Assembly: GCA_029866005.1 (NCBI GenBank)
Contig: JARXAE010000029.1
Location: 1 to 32,177, forward strand
From: Fimbriimonas sp.
Lineage (GTDB): Bacteria > Armatimonadota > Fimbriimonadia > Fimbriimonadales > Fimbriimonadaceae
Reading direction: 5' to 3'
DNA length: 32,177 bases
Shown: positions 15,561-22,874 of the stretch, piece by piece
Numbering within the stretch: position 1 is the first letter of the stretch
Layout of the letters: the number at the start of each line of letters is the position of its first letter
The notes under the pieces: model-generated
Told to the model about the DNA's origin: nothing
The model's input: the letters and a program-made list of their open reading frames with translations, nothing else
Databases searched by the model: none
Position numbers and translations under genes: made by a program

Positions 15561-16988
15561 TTATCGCAGGAGCGAAAGAATCGACGAACCACCCTGGTTT
15601 GCCTGTCCGAGGATGGACATTCCAGCTTGCTGCATCACCTGCAACTTGGTGTAGTTGGTCATTTCCTGAGCGACATCGAGGTCTCGGATGGAGCTCTCGG
15701 AAGCCGACAGGTTCTCTCTCATGTTGGTCAGCGACCGGCTGTTGGTTTCAAGAACGTTGCGCTGGAAGTTACCAATCCTTCCTCGCATTGCCGAGACTTC
15801 TTCAACCGCCTTGTCGAGGACTGCAAGTGCGCTGGTGGCGGACTGAGCCGTCGAAAGATCAAGGTTGTTCACTGTGACACCGGTCACAACTCCCGAGCCG
15901 AGCTGTCCAGAGGACATGTTTCGAAGAGCGAGGTTGGCGGTCACACCAGAAAGGAATCCAATCTGGAAGCTGGAATCAGCTGCAACAACTCGTCCAACCG
16001 CTGCGGCGGCCGAGACGGCGTTTCCACCTTCACTCACGTTCAGCCTATTTCCATTAGCGTCGGAGAGGGTTAGACCATCTGCTCCGCTTCGTCCACCAGT
16101 GAACAGGGCAGCCACGCCACCGATGGTGACGGTTGCCGCTGCATCAACTCCAGCGGCGTTTGCCGTTGTGTTAGCTGCCGAGCTGACAACGCCAGTCGTA
16201 TCGGTGAAAGTAATCTGCTTGTTTGCACCGGTTTGAACCGATTGGAAGGTGAGTTGGTTACCCGTCGCGTTCCAAGCAGCGGTGACTCCGGTTTGACCCG
16301 ACGCGGAGTTGAACACGTTGGCGAGCGATGCACCTGTGGTACCTGCCGAGATGTTGAAGTTGACGCCGTTGAGCGCAACCGTACCGGACTGGAGTGCACC
16401 AGCTGTCAAGAGTGACGTAGCGGTGTACAGGGCACGAGTTGCAGCAGTTGTCTGTTGCAAGGTGATGAGACCGTTCGCCGTGATGGAAGTCGTTCCGAGA
16501 GCGCCGCCGAAGCTGAAGCCAGCGACCTTGGCAGCGGCCGAGATCTGCGTGGTGGTACCGGCAGAACCGTCGAGCAGCTTTCGACCCGAGTAGGTGACGT
16601 TTCCAGCAATTCGGTCGATCGAAGCGATAATCGAAGTGACCTGATCTTGGTTAGCAGCAACCTGAGAAGCCGTCAGGGTAGCCGAGTTACCGGATGCGAT
16701 GGCAAGACCACGAGCATCGCTCAGAAGCTTGTTCATTTCACCAAGTGCGTTTTCAGCAGTCTTAGCGTAGTTCATCGCTTCCTGGTTGTTCCGCAGGGCG
16801 GCATCCATCGAGTTGATCTGTGAGCGGAAAAGCTCTGACGAGATAAGACCCGCCGGATCATCCGACGCGTCCTTGATGCGAAGACCAGAGCTAAGCTTGC
16901 CCATGGACTTTGTCATCTGGTTCGTTGCCTGGCTGACGCTGTTGTAAGCGCTGAGTGCGTTTGCGTTGTTATTAATTCGAAAACTCAT
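15561..16988 (-). CDS. fliC: Flagellin, copy 1
   Basis: The 475-residue filament protein, exported by the flagellar type III apparatus (no Sec signal). The conserved D0/D1 N-terminus is present (SFRINNNANALSAYNSV, LSSGLRIKDASDDPAGL), as is the C-terminus (NMRENLSASESSIRDLDVA, MTNYTKLQVMQQAGMSIL). The central domain is Thr/Ala/Gly-rich, with VTIGGVAALFTGGRSGADG. The start ATG at 16988 has GGAGG eight bases upstream; the longer frame to 17042 is untranslated leader. It is nearly identical to copy 2, which lies 1,815 bases away on the same strand with the same leader and terminator, and differs at the end (GGSSILSLLR against GGQSVLSLLR). No other flagellar genes are in the window. Confidence 0.97.
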   Translation of the reverse strand: MSFRINNNANALSAYNSVSQATNQMTKSMGKLSSGLRIKDASDDPAGLISSELFRSQINSMDAALRNNQEAMNYAKTAENALGEMNKLLSDARGLAIASGNSATLTASQVAANQDQVTSIIASIDRIAGNVTYSGRKLLDGSAGTTTQISAAAKVAGFSFGGALGTTSITANGLITLQQTTAATRALYTATSLLTAGALQSGTVALNGVNFNISAGTTGASLANVFNSASGQTGVTAAWNATGNQLTFQSVQTGANKQITFTDTTGVVSSAANTTANAAGVDAAATVTIGGVAALFTGGRSGADGLTLSDANGNRLNVSEGGNAVSAAAAVGRVVAADSSFQIGFLSGVTANLALRNMSSGQLGSGVVTGVTVNNLDLSTAQSATSALAVLDKAVEEVSAMRGRIGNFQRNVLETNSRSLTNMRENLSASESSIRDLDVAQEMTNYTKLQVMQQAGMSILGQANQGGSSILSLLR

Positions 16989-17104
16989 GTTTGTTTCCTC
17001 CGTGATTGTCTTTGAGCCGTGACATTGGACATCCATGCCCACAGTCTCAGAAGAACCCCGTCTCCGTGAACTTCTGACGACCCCCTAACTAACCCAAATA
17101 TGGT

Positions 17105-17136
17105 TTTCCACCCAAAGTTGCGGGGCTGGCTGGCAA
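17105..17136 (-). promoter_or_regulatory. Bipartite flagellin upstream element, copy 1
   Basis: On the minus strand: TTGCCAGC, 18 bases, TGGAAA, located 116 bases before the ATG. The same two blocks occur 18 bases apart before copy 2 and 19 apart before copy 3. It could be an activator site or an unusual promoter; it does not match sigma-28 or sigma-54 consensus. Confidence 0.4.
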
Positions 17137-17331
17137 CTGTATCAGGTCGATCTAATCACAGTAAATTTACGATAACCCAGCAATCTTGCGTGGAAAGCTA
17201 GGTGAGCGAGGGGGTGGATTTGGCAACGGTTGATTACAAGCAGGCGAGCTTCTTGTCCATCAAGTTCAAAAGACTCGTCAAGGCAGACCCTGATGAGACC
17301 CGCGATTTTTGAGAGACGGACAAAAGAAAAA

Positions 17332-17351
17332 GGAGGCTCCGAGGAGCCTCC
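17332..17351 (-). terminator. Intrinsic terminator of flagellin gene 2
   Basis: GGAGGCTCC-GA-GGAGCCTCC, followed on the minus strand by a T run. It is the counterpart of the 15517 hairpin at an offset of exactly 1,815 bases. Confidence 0.9.
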
Positions 17352-17375
17352 AATTTCGAATTAACGGGTCTGACC

Positions 17376-18803
17376 TTATCGCAGGAGAGAAAGAACCGAC
17401 TGACCACCCTGGTTTGCCTGTCCAAGGATGGACATTCCAGCTTGCTGCATGACCTGCAACTTGGTGTAGTTGGTCATTTCGTTGGCAACGTCGAGGTCTC
17501 GGATGGAGGACTCGGAAGCCGACAGGTTCTCTCTCATGTTGGTAAGAGATCGGCTGTTGGTTTCAAGAACGTTGCGCTGGAAGTTACCAATCTTTCCTCG
17601 CATTGCCGACACTTCTTCAATCGCCTTGTCGAGAACTGCTAGTGCGCTGGTTGCGCCCTGAGCCGTCGAAAGATCAAGGTTGTTCACTGTGGCACCTGCA
17701 ACGACTCCACCTCCAAGCTGTCCAGAGGACATGTTTCGAAGAGCCAAGTTGGCGGTGACACCAGAAAGGAATCCAATCTGGAAGTTCGAATCAGCTGCAA
17801 CAACTCGTCCAACCGCTGCGGCGGCCGAGACGGCGTTGCCACCTTCACCAATGTTCATCTTGTTTCCGTTAGCATCAGTCAAGGTCAGACCGTCTGCACC
17901 ACTTCGTCCACCGGTGAAGAGAGCAGCCACGCCACCGATGGTGACAGTTGCCGCTGCATCAACTCCAACGGCGTTGGCCGTGGTGTTAGCCGCAGAGCTG
18001 ACGACGCCAGTCGTATCCGTGAAGGTGATCTGCTTGTTCGCACCGGTTTCAACCGATTGGAAGGTGAGCTGGTTACCCGTCGCGTTCCAAGCAGCGGTGA
18101 CACCAGTTTGTGAGGACGCCGCGTTGAAGACGTTGGCGAGCGATGCACCTGTGGTACCTGCCGAGATGTTGAAGTTGACACCGTTGAGCGCAACTGTTCC
18201 CGAAGTCAACGCACCGGTAGTCAAGAGTGACGTCGCGGTGTAGAGTGCTCGAGTTGCCGCAGCTGTCTGTTGCAACGTGATGAGACCGTTGGCCGTGATC
18301 GAGGTCGTTCCGAGAGCGCCGCCGAAGCTGAATCCTGCGACCTTGGAAGCGTTCGAAATCTGCGTGGTGGTACCGGCAGAACCATCGAGCAGCTTTCGAC
18401 CCGAGTAGGTGACGTTTCCAGCAATTCGGTCGATCGAAGCGATAATCGAAGTGACCTGATCTTGGTTAGCAGCAACCTGAGAAGCCGTCAGGGTAGCCGA
18501 GTTACCGGATGCAATGGCAAGGCCACGAGCATCACTTAGAAGCCGGTTCATTTCACCAAGTGCGTTTTCAGCGGTCTTGGCGTAGTTCATAGCTTCTTGG
18601 TTGTTCCGCAGTGCGGCATCCATCGAGTTGATCTGTGAGCGGAAAAGCTCAGACGAAATGAGACCCGCCGGATCGTCCGACGCGTCTTTGATGCGAAGAC
18701 CAGAGCTAAGCTTGCCCATGGACTTTGCCATCTGGTTGGTTGCCTGGCTGACGCTGTTGTAAGCGCTGAGTGCGTTTGCGTTGTTATTAATTCGAAAACT
18801 CAT
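17376..18803 (-). CDS. fliC: Flagellin, copy 2
   Basis: A 475-residue flagellin with the same D0/D1 termini and the same length as copy 1. Differences are scattered, mainly conservative substitutions such as TNQMA for TNQMT, DANGNKMNIGEGG for DANGNRLNVSEGG, and NEMTNY for QEMTNY. The leader carries GGAGG eight bases before the ATG, and the bipartite element lies 118 bases upstream. Long stretches are identical in DNA to copy 1, and at least one stretch of about 93 bases is identical to copy 3. Filaments may be mixed polymers of the three subunits, or the copies may be used under different conditions; the sequence does not decide. Confidence 0.97.
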   Translation of the reverse strand: MSFRINNNANALSAYNSVSQATNQMAKSMGKLSSGLRIKDASDDPAGLISSELFRSQINSMDAALRNNQEAMNYAKTAENALGEMNRLLSDARGLAIASGNSATLTASQVAANQDQVTSIIASIDRIAGNVTYSGRKLLDGSAGTTTQISNASKVAGFSFGGALGTTSITANGLITLQQTAAATRALYTATSLLTTGALTSGTVALNGVNFNISAGTTGASLANVFNAASSQTGVTAAWNATGNQLTFQSVETGANKQITFTDTTGVVSSAANTTANAVGVDAAATVTIGGVAALFTGGRSGADGLTLTDANGNKMNIGEGGNAVSAAAAVGRVVAADSNFQIGFLSGVTANLALRNMSSGQLGGGVVAGATVNNLDLSTAQGATSALAVLDKAIEEVSAMRGKIGNFQRNVLETNSRSLTNMRENLSASESSIRDLDVANEMTNYTKLQVMQQAGMSILGQANQGGQSVLSLLR

Positions 18804-18921
18804 GTTTGTTTCCTCCGTGATTGTCTTTGAGCCGTGACGTTGGACATCCTTGCCCGCAGCCTCCGAAGACCCTACATCTTCGTGAGCTTCTTGCGACTCA
18901 CCAAACTAGCTCGGGGATGAC

Positions 18922-18953
18922 TTTCCACGCAAGGTTGCGGGGATACCTGGTAA
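18922..18953 (-). promoter_or_regulatory. Bipartite flagellin upstream element, copy 2
   Basis: On the minus strand: TTACCAGG, 18 bases, TGGAAA, located 118 bases before the ATG. A complementary TTACCAG on the plus strand (18984-18990) pairs with CTGGTAA (18947-18953), which may form a spaced operator. Between the blocks is GCAA-CC-TTGC, itself an inverted repeat. Confidence 0.4.
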
Positions 18954-19000
18954 TTTCACTGTGGTTAAATCGAACTGATATTCTTACCAGCTAGTAATCT

Positions 19001-19375
19001 TTACAGGTTCGCGAAGATGTCGACTTTGTTACCGTCAGGATCGATGACTTGGGCGTAACGTTGACCCCAGAATGCGTCCCACGGTGCAGTAGCCCCTTCG
19101 AAGCCGGCTTGGAGAATCGCTTGGTAAGTCGCATCGACTTTGTCGGGAGTCTCGACATTAAATCCGAGTCCGATCCTTTGACCCTTTGGTTCTTCCCAGT
19201 GGCCGAGCCGTTTCATTAGCTCAACGGAGTCGAGCGCAAGGCGCATTCCATTATCAAAATGAGCTTCTATGTGATCCTGGCCGTTTGGATCTGAGAACGG
19301 GCAGCCGAGCAGGCGATAGAAGCGAACTGATTCTTCAAGATTAGCGGAAGTGATTCCTACGAAATCCCATTTCAT
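19001..19375 (-). CDS. Glyoxalase/bleomycin-resistance-fold (VOC) protein
   Basis: A 124-residue single-domain VOC protein. It starts with MKWDFVGITSANLEESVRFY, a typical first beta-alpha unit, and ends YAQVIDPDGNKVDIFANL, the typical last strand with DPDGN and an acidic metal ligand. The fold covers glyoxalases, dioxygenases and drug-binding proteins; the usual first His ligand is not evident at the start. Function is therefore unknown. It lies 27 bases after the PfkB-type kinase gene but has its own perfect TATAAT six bases before the ATG, with a palindrome just upstream, so it is probably a separate and possibly regulated leaderless transcript. Confidence 0.9.
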   Translation of the reverse strand: MKWDFVGITSANLEESVRFYRLLGCPFSDPNGQDHIEAHFDNGMRLALDSVELMKRLGHWEEPKGQRIGLGFNVETPDKVDATYQAILQAGFEGATAPWDAFWGQRYAQVIDPDGNKVDIFANL

Positions 19376-19381
19376 GCCGGA

Positions 19382-19387
19382 ATTATA
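19382..19387 (-). promoter_or_regulatory. Consensus -10 box (leaderless) of the VOC gene
   Basis: A perfect TATAAT on the minus strand, six bases before the ATG at 19375. A weak TTGCTT is found 17 bases further upstream (complement of 19405-19410). Confidence 0.65.
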
Positions 19388-19388
19388 C

Positions 19389-19400
19389 AGACATTTGTCT
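19389..19400. promoter_or_regulatory. Palindrome in the VOC promoter, candidate operator
   Basis: AGACA-TT-TGTCT, a perfect 12-base palindrome located between the -35 and -10 regions. This placement is typical of a repressor site. The binding protein is unknown. Confidence 0.45.
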
Positions 19401-19402
19401 AC

Positions 19403-20347
19403 TTAAGCAAGTTTCGACTCGATGGAAGATTCATCGTAGAGATCCTGGATCATCGGTAGCCGAGCAATTCCGCTTCCATCTGTCATGGCAGTTGCCGCCC
19501 CGGAGGCGAGTCCCCAGCGCAGAGCATCGGCGGGCGATTTGCCAGTGTCGATTGCCCAAAGGATTCCGGCGATCATCGAGTCACCGCTGCCAATCGTGCT
19601 TGTCGAATGAACTTTGGGAGCTCTACCTACCCATACTCCGCCACCAGTCGCCATGACGGCTCCGTCTTTGCCTCGGGAAATGACGGCGATTTTATTTCCA
19701 CCACCAAGGTTTGCGTGAAGATTCAGTACAGCTTCAACGGCTTCGAGGTCGCTTTCAATCTTTGTTTTTAGAAGACGGCTGGCCTCGGCAGCGTTTGGTT
19801 TGACGAAGTCGGGCTGGGCCAGCATTCCATGCCGTTGAGCAATCCCATCGGCGTCGAGAATTACCCGTAAGCCGGCGGCATGAAAGAGTTCACCCAGTAT
19901 TTGAAACGCTTCATCAGGAACTCCTGGGGGGAGTGAGCCACCCAGTGCCGCCCATCGCGCTCCGCGAGCGAGGTCCTTGCAGTCCGTCAGGAGTTGATTC
20001 CATTCCTTCTCCGTAATGTTGGGACCGCGACTATTTAGAGTTGTAGGTGGTGTTCCCGAATCGTCCTCAACTGAGAAGTTTGTTCTCGTTTCGCCTTGGA
20101 TGTTCACGAAGGCATCTTCAACACCCTCAACTTGCAGAACATGCCGAATGTAGGAAGCAGTTGCCCCACCCAGAAATCCGGTCGCTGCAGTGTCTCCTCC
20201 GAGCTCTGCGAACACTCGACTGACGTTGATTCCCTTACCTCCAGCGTCTTTTTCGACTCGCATCACTCGGTTCGTATCACCGATGGTGAGCTTTTCCACA
20301 AACAGCGCGTGGTCTACGCAGGGGTTGAGGGTGACGGAGACGAGCAT
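19403..20347 (-). CDS. PfkB-family sugar-phosphate kinase (1-phosphofructokinase/tagatose-6-P kinase type)
   Basis: A 314-residue ribokinase-fold enzyme. Motifs: the N-terminal TLNPCVDHAL, GGKGINVSRVFAELGG, the ATP/anion-hole motif GSGDSMIAG with catalytic Asp, and DFVKPNAAEASRLL. The TLNP start and NPN-like KPNAAE segment place it with FruK, LacC and PfkB, which make fructose-1,6- or tagatose-1,6-bisphosphate. Exact substrate cannot be read. It begins two bases after the pfkA stop, so both are on one transcript. No fructose or galactitol transport system is present that would suggest a FruK role; a second 6-phosphofructokinase is equally possible. Confidence 0.92.
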   Translation of the reverse strand: MLVSVTLNPCVDHALFVEKLTIGDTNRVMRVEKDAGGKGINVSRVFAELGGDTAATGFLGGATASYIRHVLQVEGVEDAFVNIQGETRTNFSVEDDSGTPPTTLNSRGPNITEKEWNQLLTDCKDLARGARWAALGGSLPPGVPDEAFQILGELFHAAGLRVILDADGIAQRHGMLAQPDFVKPNAAEASRLLKTKIESDLEAVEAVLNLHANLGGGNKIAVISRGKDGAVMATGGGVWVGRAPKVHSTSTIGSGDSMIAGILWAIDTGKSPADALRWGLASGAATAMTDGSGIARLPMIQDLYDESSIESKLA

Positions 20348-20349
20348 GG

Positions 20350-21312
20350 CTAATTCGACATTACTTCGGCGAGAAGGAGTTTTTCGGGGTCGATCGATCT
20401 TTCTGTGCTCAAAACATACGTAAGCGGGTGGGAAACAAGTTTGGAGCCGTCAACGCCGGCCATTTCGCCTTTGAACCCACTCAGCATTCGGTTCGCGGCT
20501 AGTGCACCCAGCCGAAGAGCGAGCACTCGGTCAAATACCGTTGGGCTTCCGCCTCGCTGGAGGTGGCCGAGGACGAGATAGCGGGTGTCGAACCCCGTGT
20601 TCTTCTCGATGAACGTCTTGACGTCACTTGCACGAGCAGCGCCTTCGGCGACAATGATGATTGAGCTTCGTTTTCCCTTCTCGGCCGCGTGGCGAAGGTT
20701 GTTTGTGATGTCGAGGAGAGAGTAGGGGACCTCGGGGATGAGAATGGCCTCAGCTCCGCCCGCTAAACCTGATTCAATGGCAATGAAACCATTGCGGCGG
20801 CCCATCACTTCAATCACGAAGACTCGCTCATGGGAATAAGCGGTATCACGGACGCGGTCGATGGCTTCGACCGAGATGTTAACGGCGGTATCGAAACCGA
20901 TGCTGTAGTCAGTTCCGCTGATGTCGTTGTCAATGGAACCAGGCACACCCATGACTGGATAATCAAACTCTTCTTGCAGCTTGAGAGCTCCCGTAAGAGA
21001 GCCATCCCCTCCGATCACAACGAGCCCCTCAACTCCATTCTTCTTAAGAACTTCGATGGCCTGGAAGCGACCCTCGGGGGTTCGGAACGTGTTGCTTCGA
21101 GCGGAGCGAAGAATCGTACCGCCGCGGTCGATGATCCCGCCCACGGTTTTCGACTCCATCAATTGGGATTCGTCGTTGATGACGCCTTCCCAACCGTGGG
21201 AAAAACCGATCACTTCGGCGCCTCTGTGGAGTGCGGCGCGCACAACCGCACGGATCGCTGCATTCATGCCGGGGGCGTCGCCGCCGCTTGTGATGACGCC
21301 AATTCGCTTCAC
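20350..21312 (-). CDS. pfkA: ATP-dependent 6-phosphofructokinase
   Basis: PfkA phosphorylates fructose-6-phosphate to fructose-1,6-bisphosphate, the committed step of glycolysis. The 320-residue length is typical of bacterial PfkA. Motifs are GGDAPGMNAAIR at the N-terminus, GGDGSLTGA (the GGDGS form points to ATP rather than pyrophosphate), PGSIDNDISGTDYSIGFDTA with catalytic Asp, EVMGRRNGFIA, and LGHLQRGGSPT near the C-terminus. It starts with GTG, eight bases after a CATAAT box on the complement, with no Shine-Dalgarno sequence. Only 11 bases separate its start from the ATG of the divergent CBS gene. Confidence 0.96.
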   Translation of the reverse strand: MKRIGVITSGGDAPGMNAAIRAVVRAALHRGAEVIGFSHGWEGVINDESQLMESKTVGGIIDRGGTILRSARSNTFRTPEGRFQAIEVLKKNGVEGLVVIGGDGSLTGALKLQEEFDYPVMGVPGSIDNDISGTDYSIGFDTAVNISVEAIDRVRDTAYSHERVFVIEVMGRRNGFIAIESGLAGGAEAILIPEVPYSLLDITNNLRHAAEKGKRSSIIIVAEGAARASDVKTFIEKNTGFDTRYLVLGHLQRGGSPTVFDRVLALRLGALAANRMLSGFKGEMAGVDGSKLVSHPLTYVLSTERSIDPEKLLLAEVMSN

Positions 21313-21320
21313 TGCTACTG

Positions 21321-21326
21321 ATTATG
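21321..21326 (-). promoter_or_regulatory. -10 box of the pfkA operon
   Basis: CATAAT on the minus strand, eight bases before the GTG of pfkA. It coincides with the ATG (21324-21326) of the divergent gene, which weakens that ATG as a start; CATACT (21339-21344) six bases before GTG 21351 is the rival. Confidence 0.45.
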
Positions 21327-22442
21327 CCCAACAAGCCCCATACTAAGGGTGTGATTCTCGACCGGCTTAACCAACCCGCCGGTCGATTTATGCGCCCTTG
21401 CCCTGTTGCGGAGACCTTTTCGAGTGTGGCGGTTGCCGCCGAGCGGATGGAATCGGCTGGTTTAGCGATTTTGCCGATTGTTCGGGATGGGCGATATGTC
21501 GGGGTTTTGACTCAAGCATCGATCCTTGCTTCCCTATCCTCAGATGATGCGTCGCCGGCCGGCGATTTTGCTCGAGACTGGCTTTCGATTCCGCCGTATG
21601 TTACGGGTGCGGAAGCAATGCGAAAGCTAGAAGCGGCAGGCGGAATCCTGGTTGTGGTTGCAGACGATGGCGAGGTTTGTGGAATTTTGACCGCCTCGGC
21701 GTTCTTGCATTCTGATCATGAGCGCGTGAAACCGCCAATTGTCGGAGGAATGGCGACGCCGCTGGGGGTCTACCTGACGACCGGTGCGGTCAACGCAGGG
21801 CGCAAAGGTTGGAACCTAATCTTGACGGGTGTTGCCATGTTTTCAGCCATGCTTTTTGGAGAGATCGTGGTCATTCTGCTATCTCCCCGGCTTGCTTCGA
21901 GTTCGCCTTGGCAAAACGTTCTAGAGCTTGCTCCCATTTTTACTCTGATCCTTATGTTCCGGCTTTTCCCGTTGGCGGGATTTCACGCCGCAGAACACCA
22001 AGTGGTTCATGCCATTGAACAAGATGAGCCGTTACTACCGGATGTCGTTCGGCGGATGCCCAGGGTTCACCCGCGTTGCGGGACAAACATCGGGGTTGGC
22101 ATCTCGCTCTTCTTGGGAATCTCTCAGTCGCGTTGGATTCCTTATGATGAGATTCGATTGCTGGCGGCGGTGCTAATCACAATATTTTTCTGGCGGCCGC
22201 TCGGCAGTTTTGTTCAGCAATACATCACGACCAAACCCGCGACTCCAAAGCAAATTCAGAGCGGAATTGATGCCGCGAATGAACTTCTTCGAAACTACGA
22301 ACAGGCGACGCAACGCAAGCCAACCGGCATCGGACGGCTCCTTAACAGTGGCATTCTGCATGTCATAGCGGGGTCGTTTTTGGCGTACTTGTTAGCAAGC
22401 CTGGTGGCCCTGCCGTTCGGAATCAAGTTCGGCGAGCTCTGA
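21324..22442 (+). CDS. Fusion of a CBS-domain pair with a DUF1385 (YqhQ-like) membrane domain
   Basis: A 372-residue protein. Residues about 23-130 form two CBS motifs (MRPCPVAETFSSVAVAAERM, ILPIVRDGRYVGVLTQASIL; then VVVADDGEVCGILTASAFL), which usually bind adenine nucleotides. From about 137, PPIVGGMATPLGVYL matches the DUF1385 start. Two or three membrane helices follow, enclosing the hallmark FHAAEHQVVHAIE (220-232) and HPRCGT (249-254). DUF1385 function is unknown; the His/Cys pattern suggests metal binding. I know DUF1385 mainly as a stand-alone protein, so the CBS fusion may allow nucleotide sensing. The start may be ATG 21324 or GTG 21351. secG follows after 24 bases. Confidence 0.88.
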   Translation: MPNKPHTKGVILDRLNQPAGRFMRPCPVAETFSSVAVAAERMESAGLAILPIVRDGRYVGVLTQASILASLSSDDASPAGDFARDWLSIPPYVTGAEAMRKLEAAGGILVVVADDGEVCGILTASAFLHSDHERVKPPIVGGMATPLGVYLTTGAVNAGRKGWNLILTGVAMFSAMLFGEIVVILLSPRLASSSPWQNVLELAPIFTLILMFRLFPLAGFHAAEHQVVHAIEQDEPLLPDVVRRMPRVHPRCGTNIGVGISLFLGISQSRWIPYDEIRLLAAVLITIFFWRPLGSFVQQYITTKPATPKQIQSGIDAANELLRNYEQATQRKPTGIGRLLNSGILHVIAGSFLAYLLASLVALPFGIKFGEL

Positions 22443-22449
22443 GCTTGGG

Positions 22450-22455
22450 TATTAT
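22450..22455 (+). promoter_or_regulatory. Possible -10 box of secG
   Basis: TATTAT, 11 bases before the GTG start. No Shine-Dalgarno sequence is visible, so a very short leader is possible. Readthrough from the CBS-DUF1385 gene is equally likely. Confidence 0.3.
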
Positions 22456-22466
22456 TTGGGGTCGTT

Positions 22467-22874
22467 GTGGAATTATTTGCCAAACTCGTTCTAGGACTCG
22501 CACTGCTCGTGGCGATTGTCTTTGCTCTCCTCGTCCTGGTGACGGGCAAGGGAGATGCGATGAGCGGTGGTGGCAGCGTTCGCACCTCCTTCAAGGGCAA
22601 GGCAAGCTTTGACGACATTATCTCAAAGTGGACACTTTACATGGGTGTTTCTTTCATGGGACTGGTTCTGCTTTACACGGTGATTTCTAACCGTCTAACC
22701 GCGTCGGAAGGAATCGCGCCGATGCCCTCCGCTCAGACTCCGATCACACCTGAAAGCAACAAGCCTGCTGAAGGAGCCAATACACCTGCGCCTACTCCTT
22801 CTCCAGAGGCGAGCAAGCCATCAGAATCTGCGAACACTCCCGCACCGGATGCAAATACTCCAGCTACGAAGTAA
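22467..22874 (+). CDS. secG: Protein-export membrane protein SecG with Pro-rich tail
   Basis: SecG is the small subunit of the SecYEG translocon in the inner membrane. The first 75 residues show the family layout: helix 1 (LVLGLALLVAIVFALLVLVT), the cytoplasmic loop GKGDAMSGGGSVRTSFKGKA and helix 2 (WTLYMGVSFMGLVLLYTV). The loop is the most conserved part of SecG. An extra tail of about 50 residues of Pro/Ser/Thr/Ala repeats (NTPAPTPSPEASKPSE) is probably disordered and is common in divergent SecG proteins. GTG start at 22467. Its stop TAA directly abuts the stop of the convergent SelB-like gene. Confidence 0.9.
   Translation: MELFAKLVLGLALLVAIVFALLVLVTGKGDAMSGGGSVRTSFKGKASFDDIISKWTLYMGVSFMGLVLLYTVISNRLTASEGIAPMPSAQTPITPESNKPAEGANTPAPTPSPEASKPSESANTPAPDANTPATK

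Larger units (their letters stand above)
16989..17375 (-). other. 387-base intergenic region between flagellin copies 1 and 2
   Basis: No gene is seen here. Its right end holds the terminator of copy 2 (17332-17351). Its left end is the leader of copy 1: about 50 bases next to the ATG match the copy 2 leader with three differences. The middle holds the bipartite element (17105-17136) and an oppositely oriented fragment of it (17180-17197). The rest, roughly 17200-17325, shows no recognisable structure. Confidence 0.7.

Noticed and set aside
16989-17042. An 18-residue N-terminal extension of flagellin 1
   Set aside because: Flagellins start with MSFRIN, GGAGG lies before ATG 16988, and the extension falls in the conserved leader.
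15500-17360. Repeated GGAGGCTCC palindromes as a CRISPR or dispersed repeat
   Set aside because: There are only two copies, each with a T run and each at a flagellin gene end. They are terminators carried by the duplication.
17680-18243. Long open frames antisense to the flagellin genes (also 15865-16236 and 26548-26961)
   Set aside because: They appear in the same relative place in all three flagellin copies because of flagellin codon use. The translations are Ala/Pro/Val-rich shadows.
18922-18940. Sigma-54-like promoter (plus-strand CCACG-N5-TTGC) near flagellin 2
   Set aside because: The invariant GG of the -24 element is CC, and the strand is opposite to the gene.
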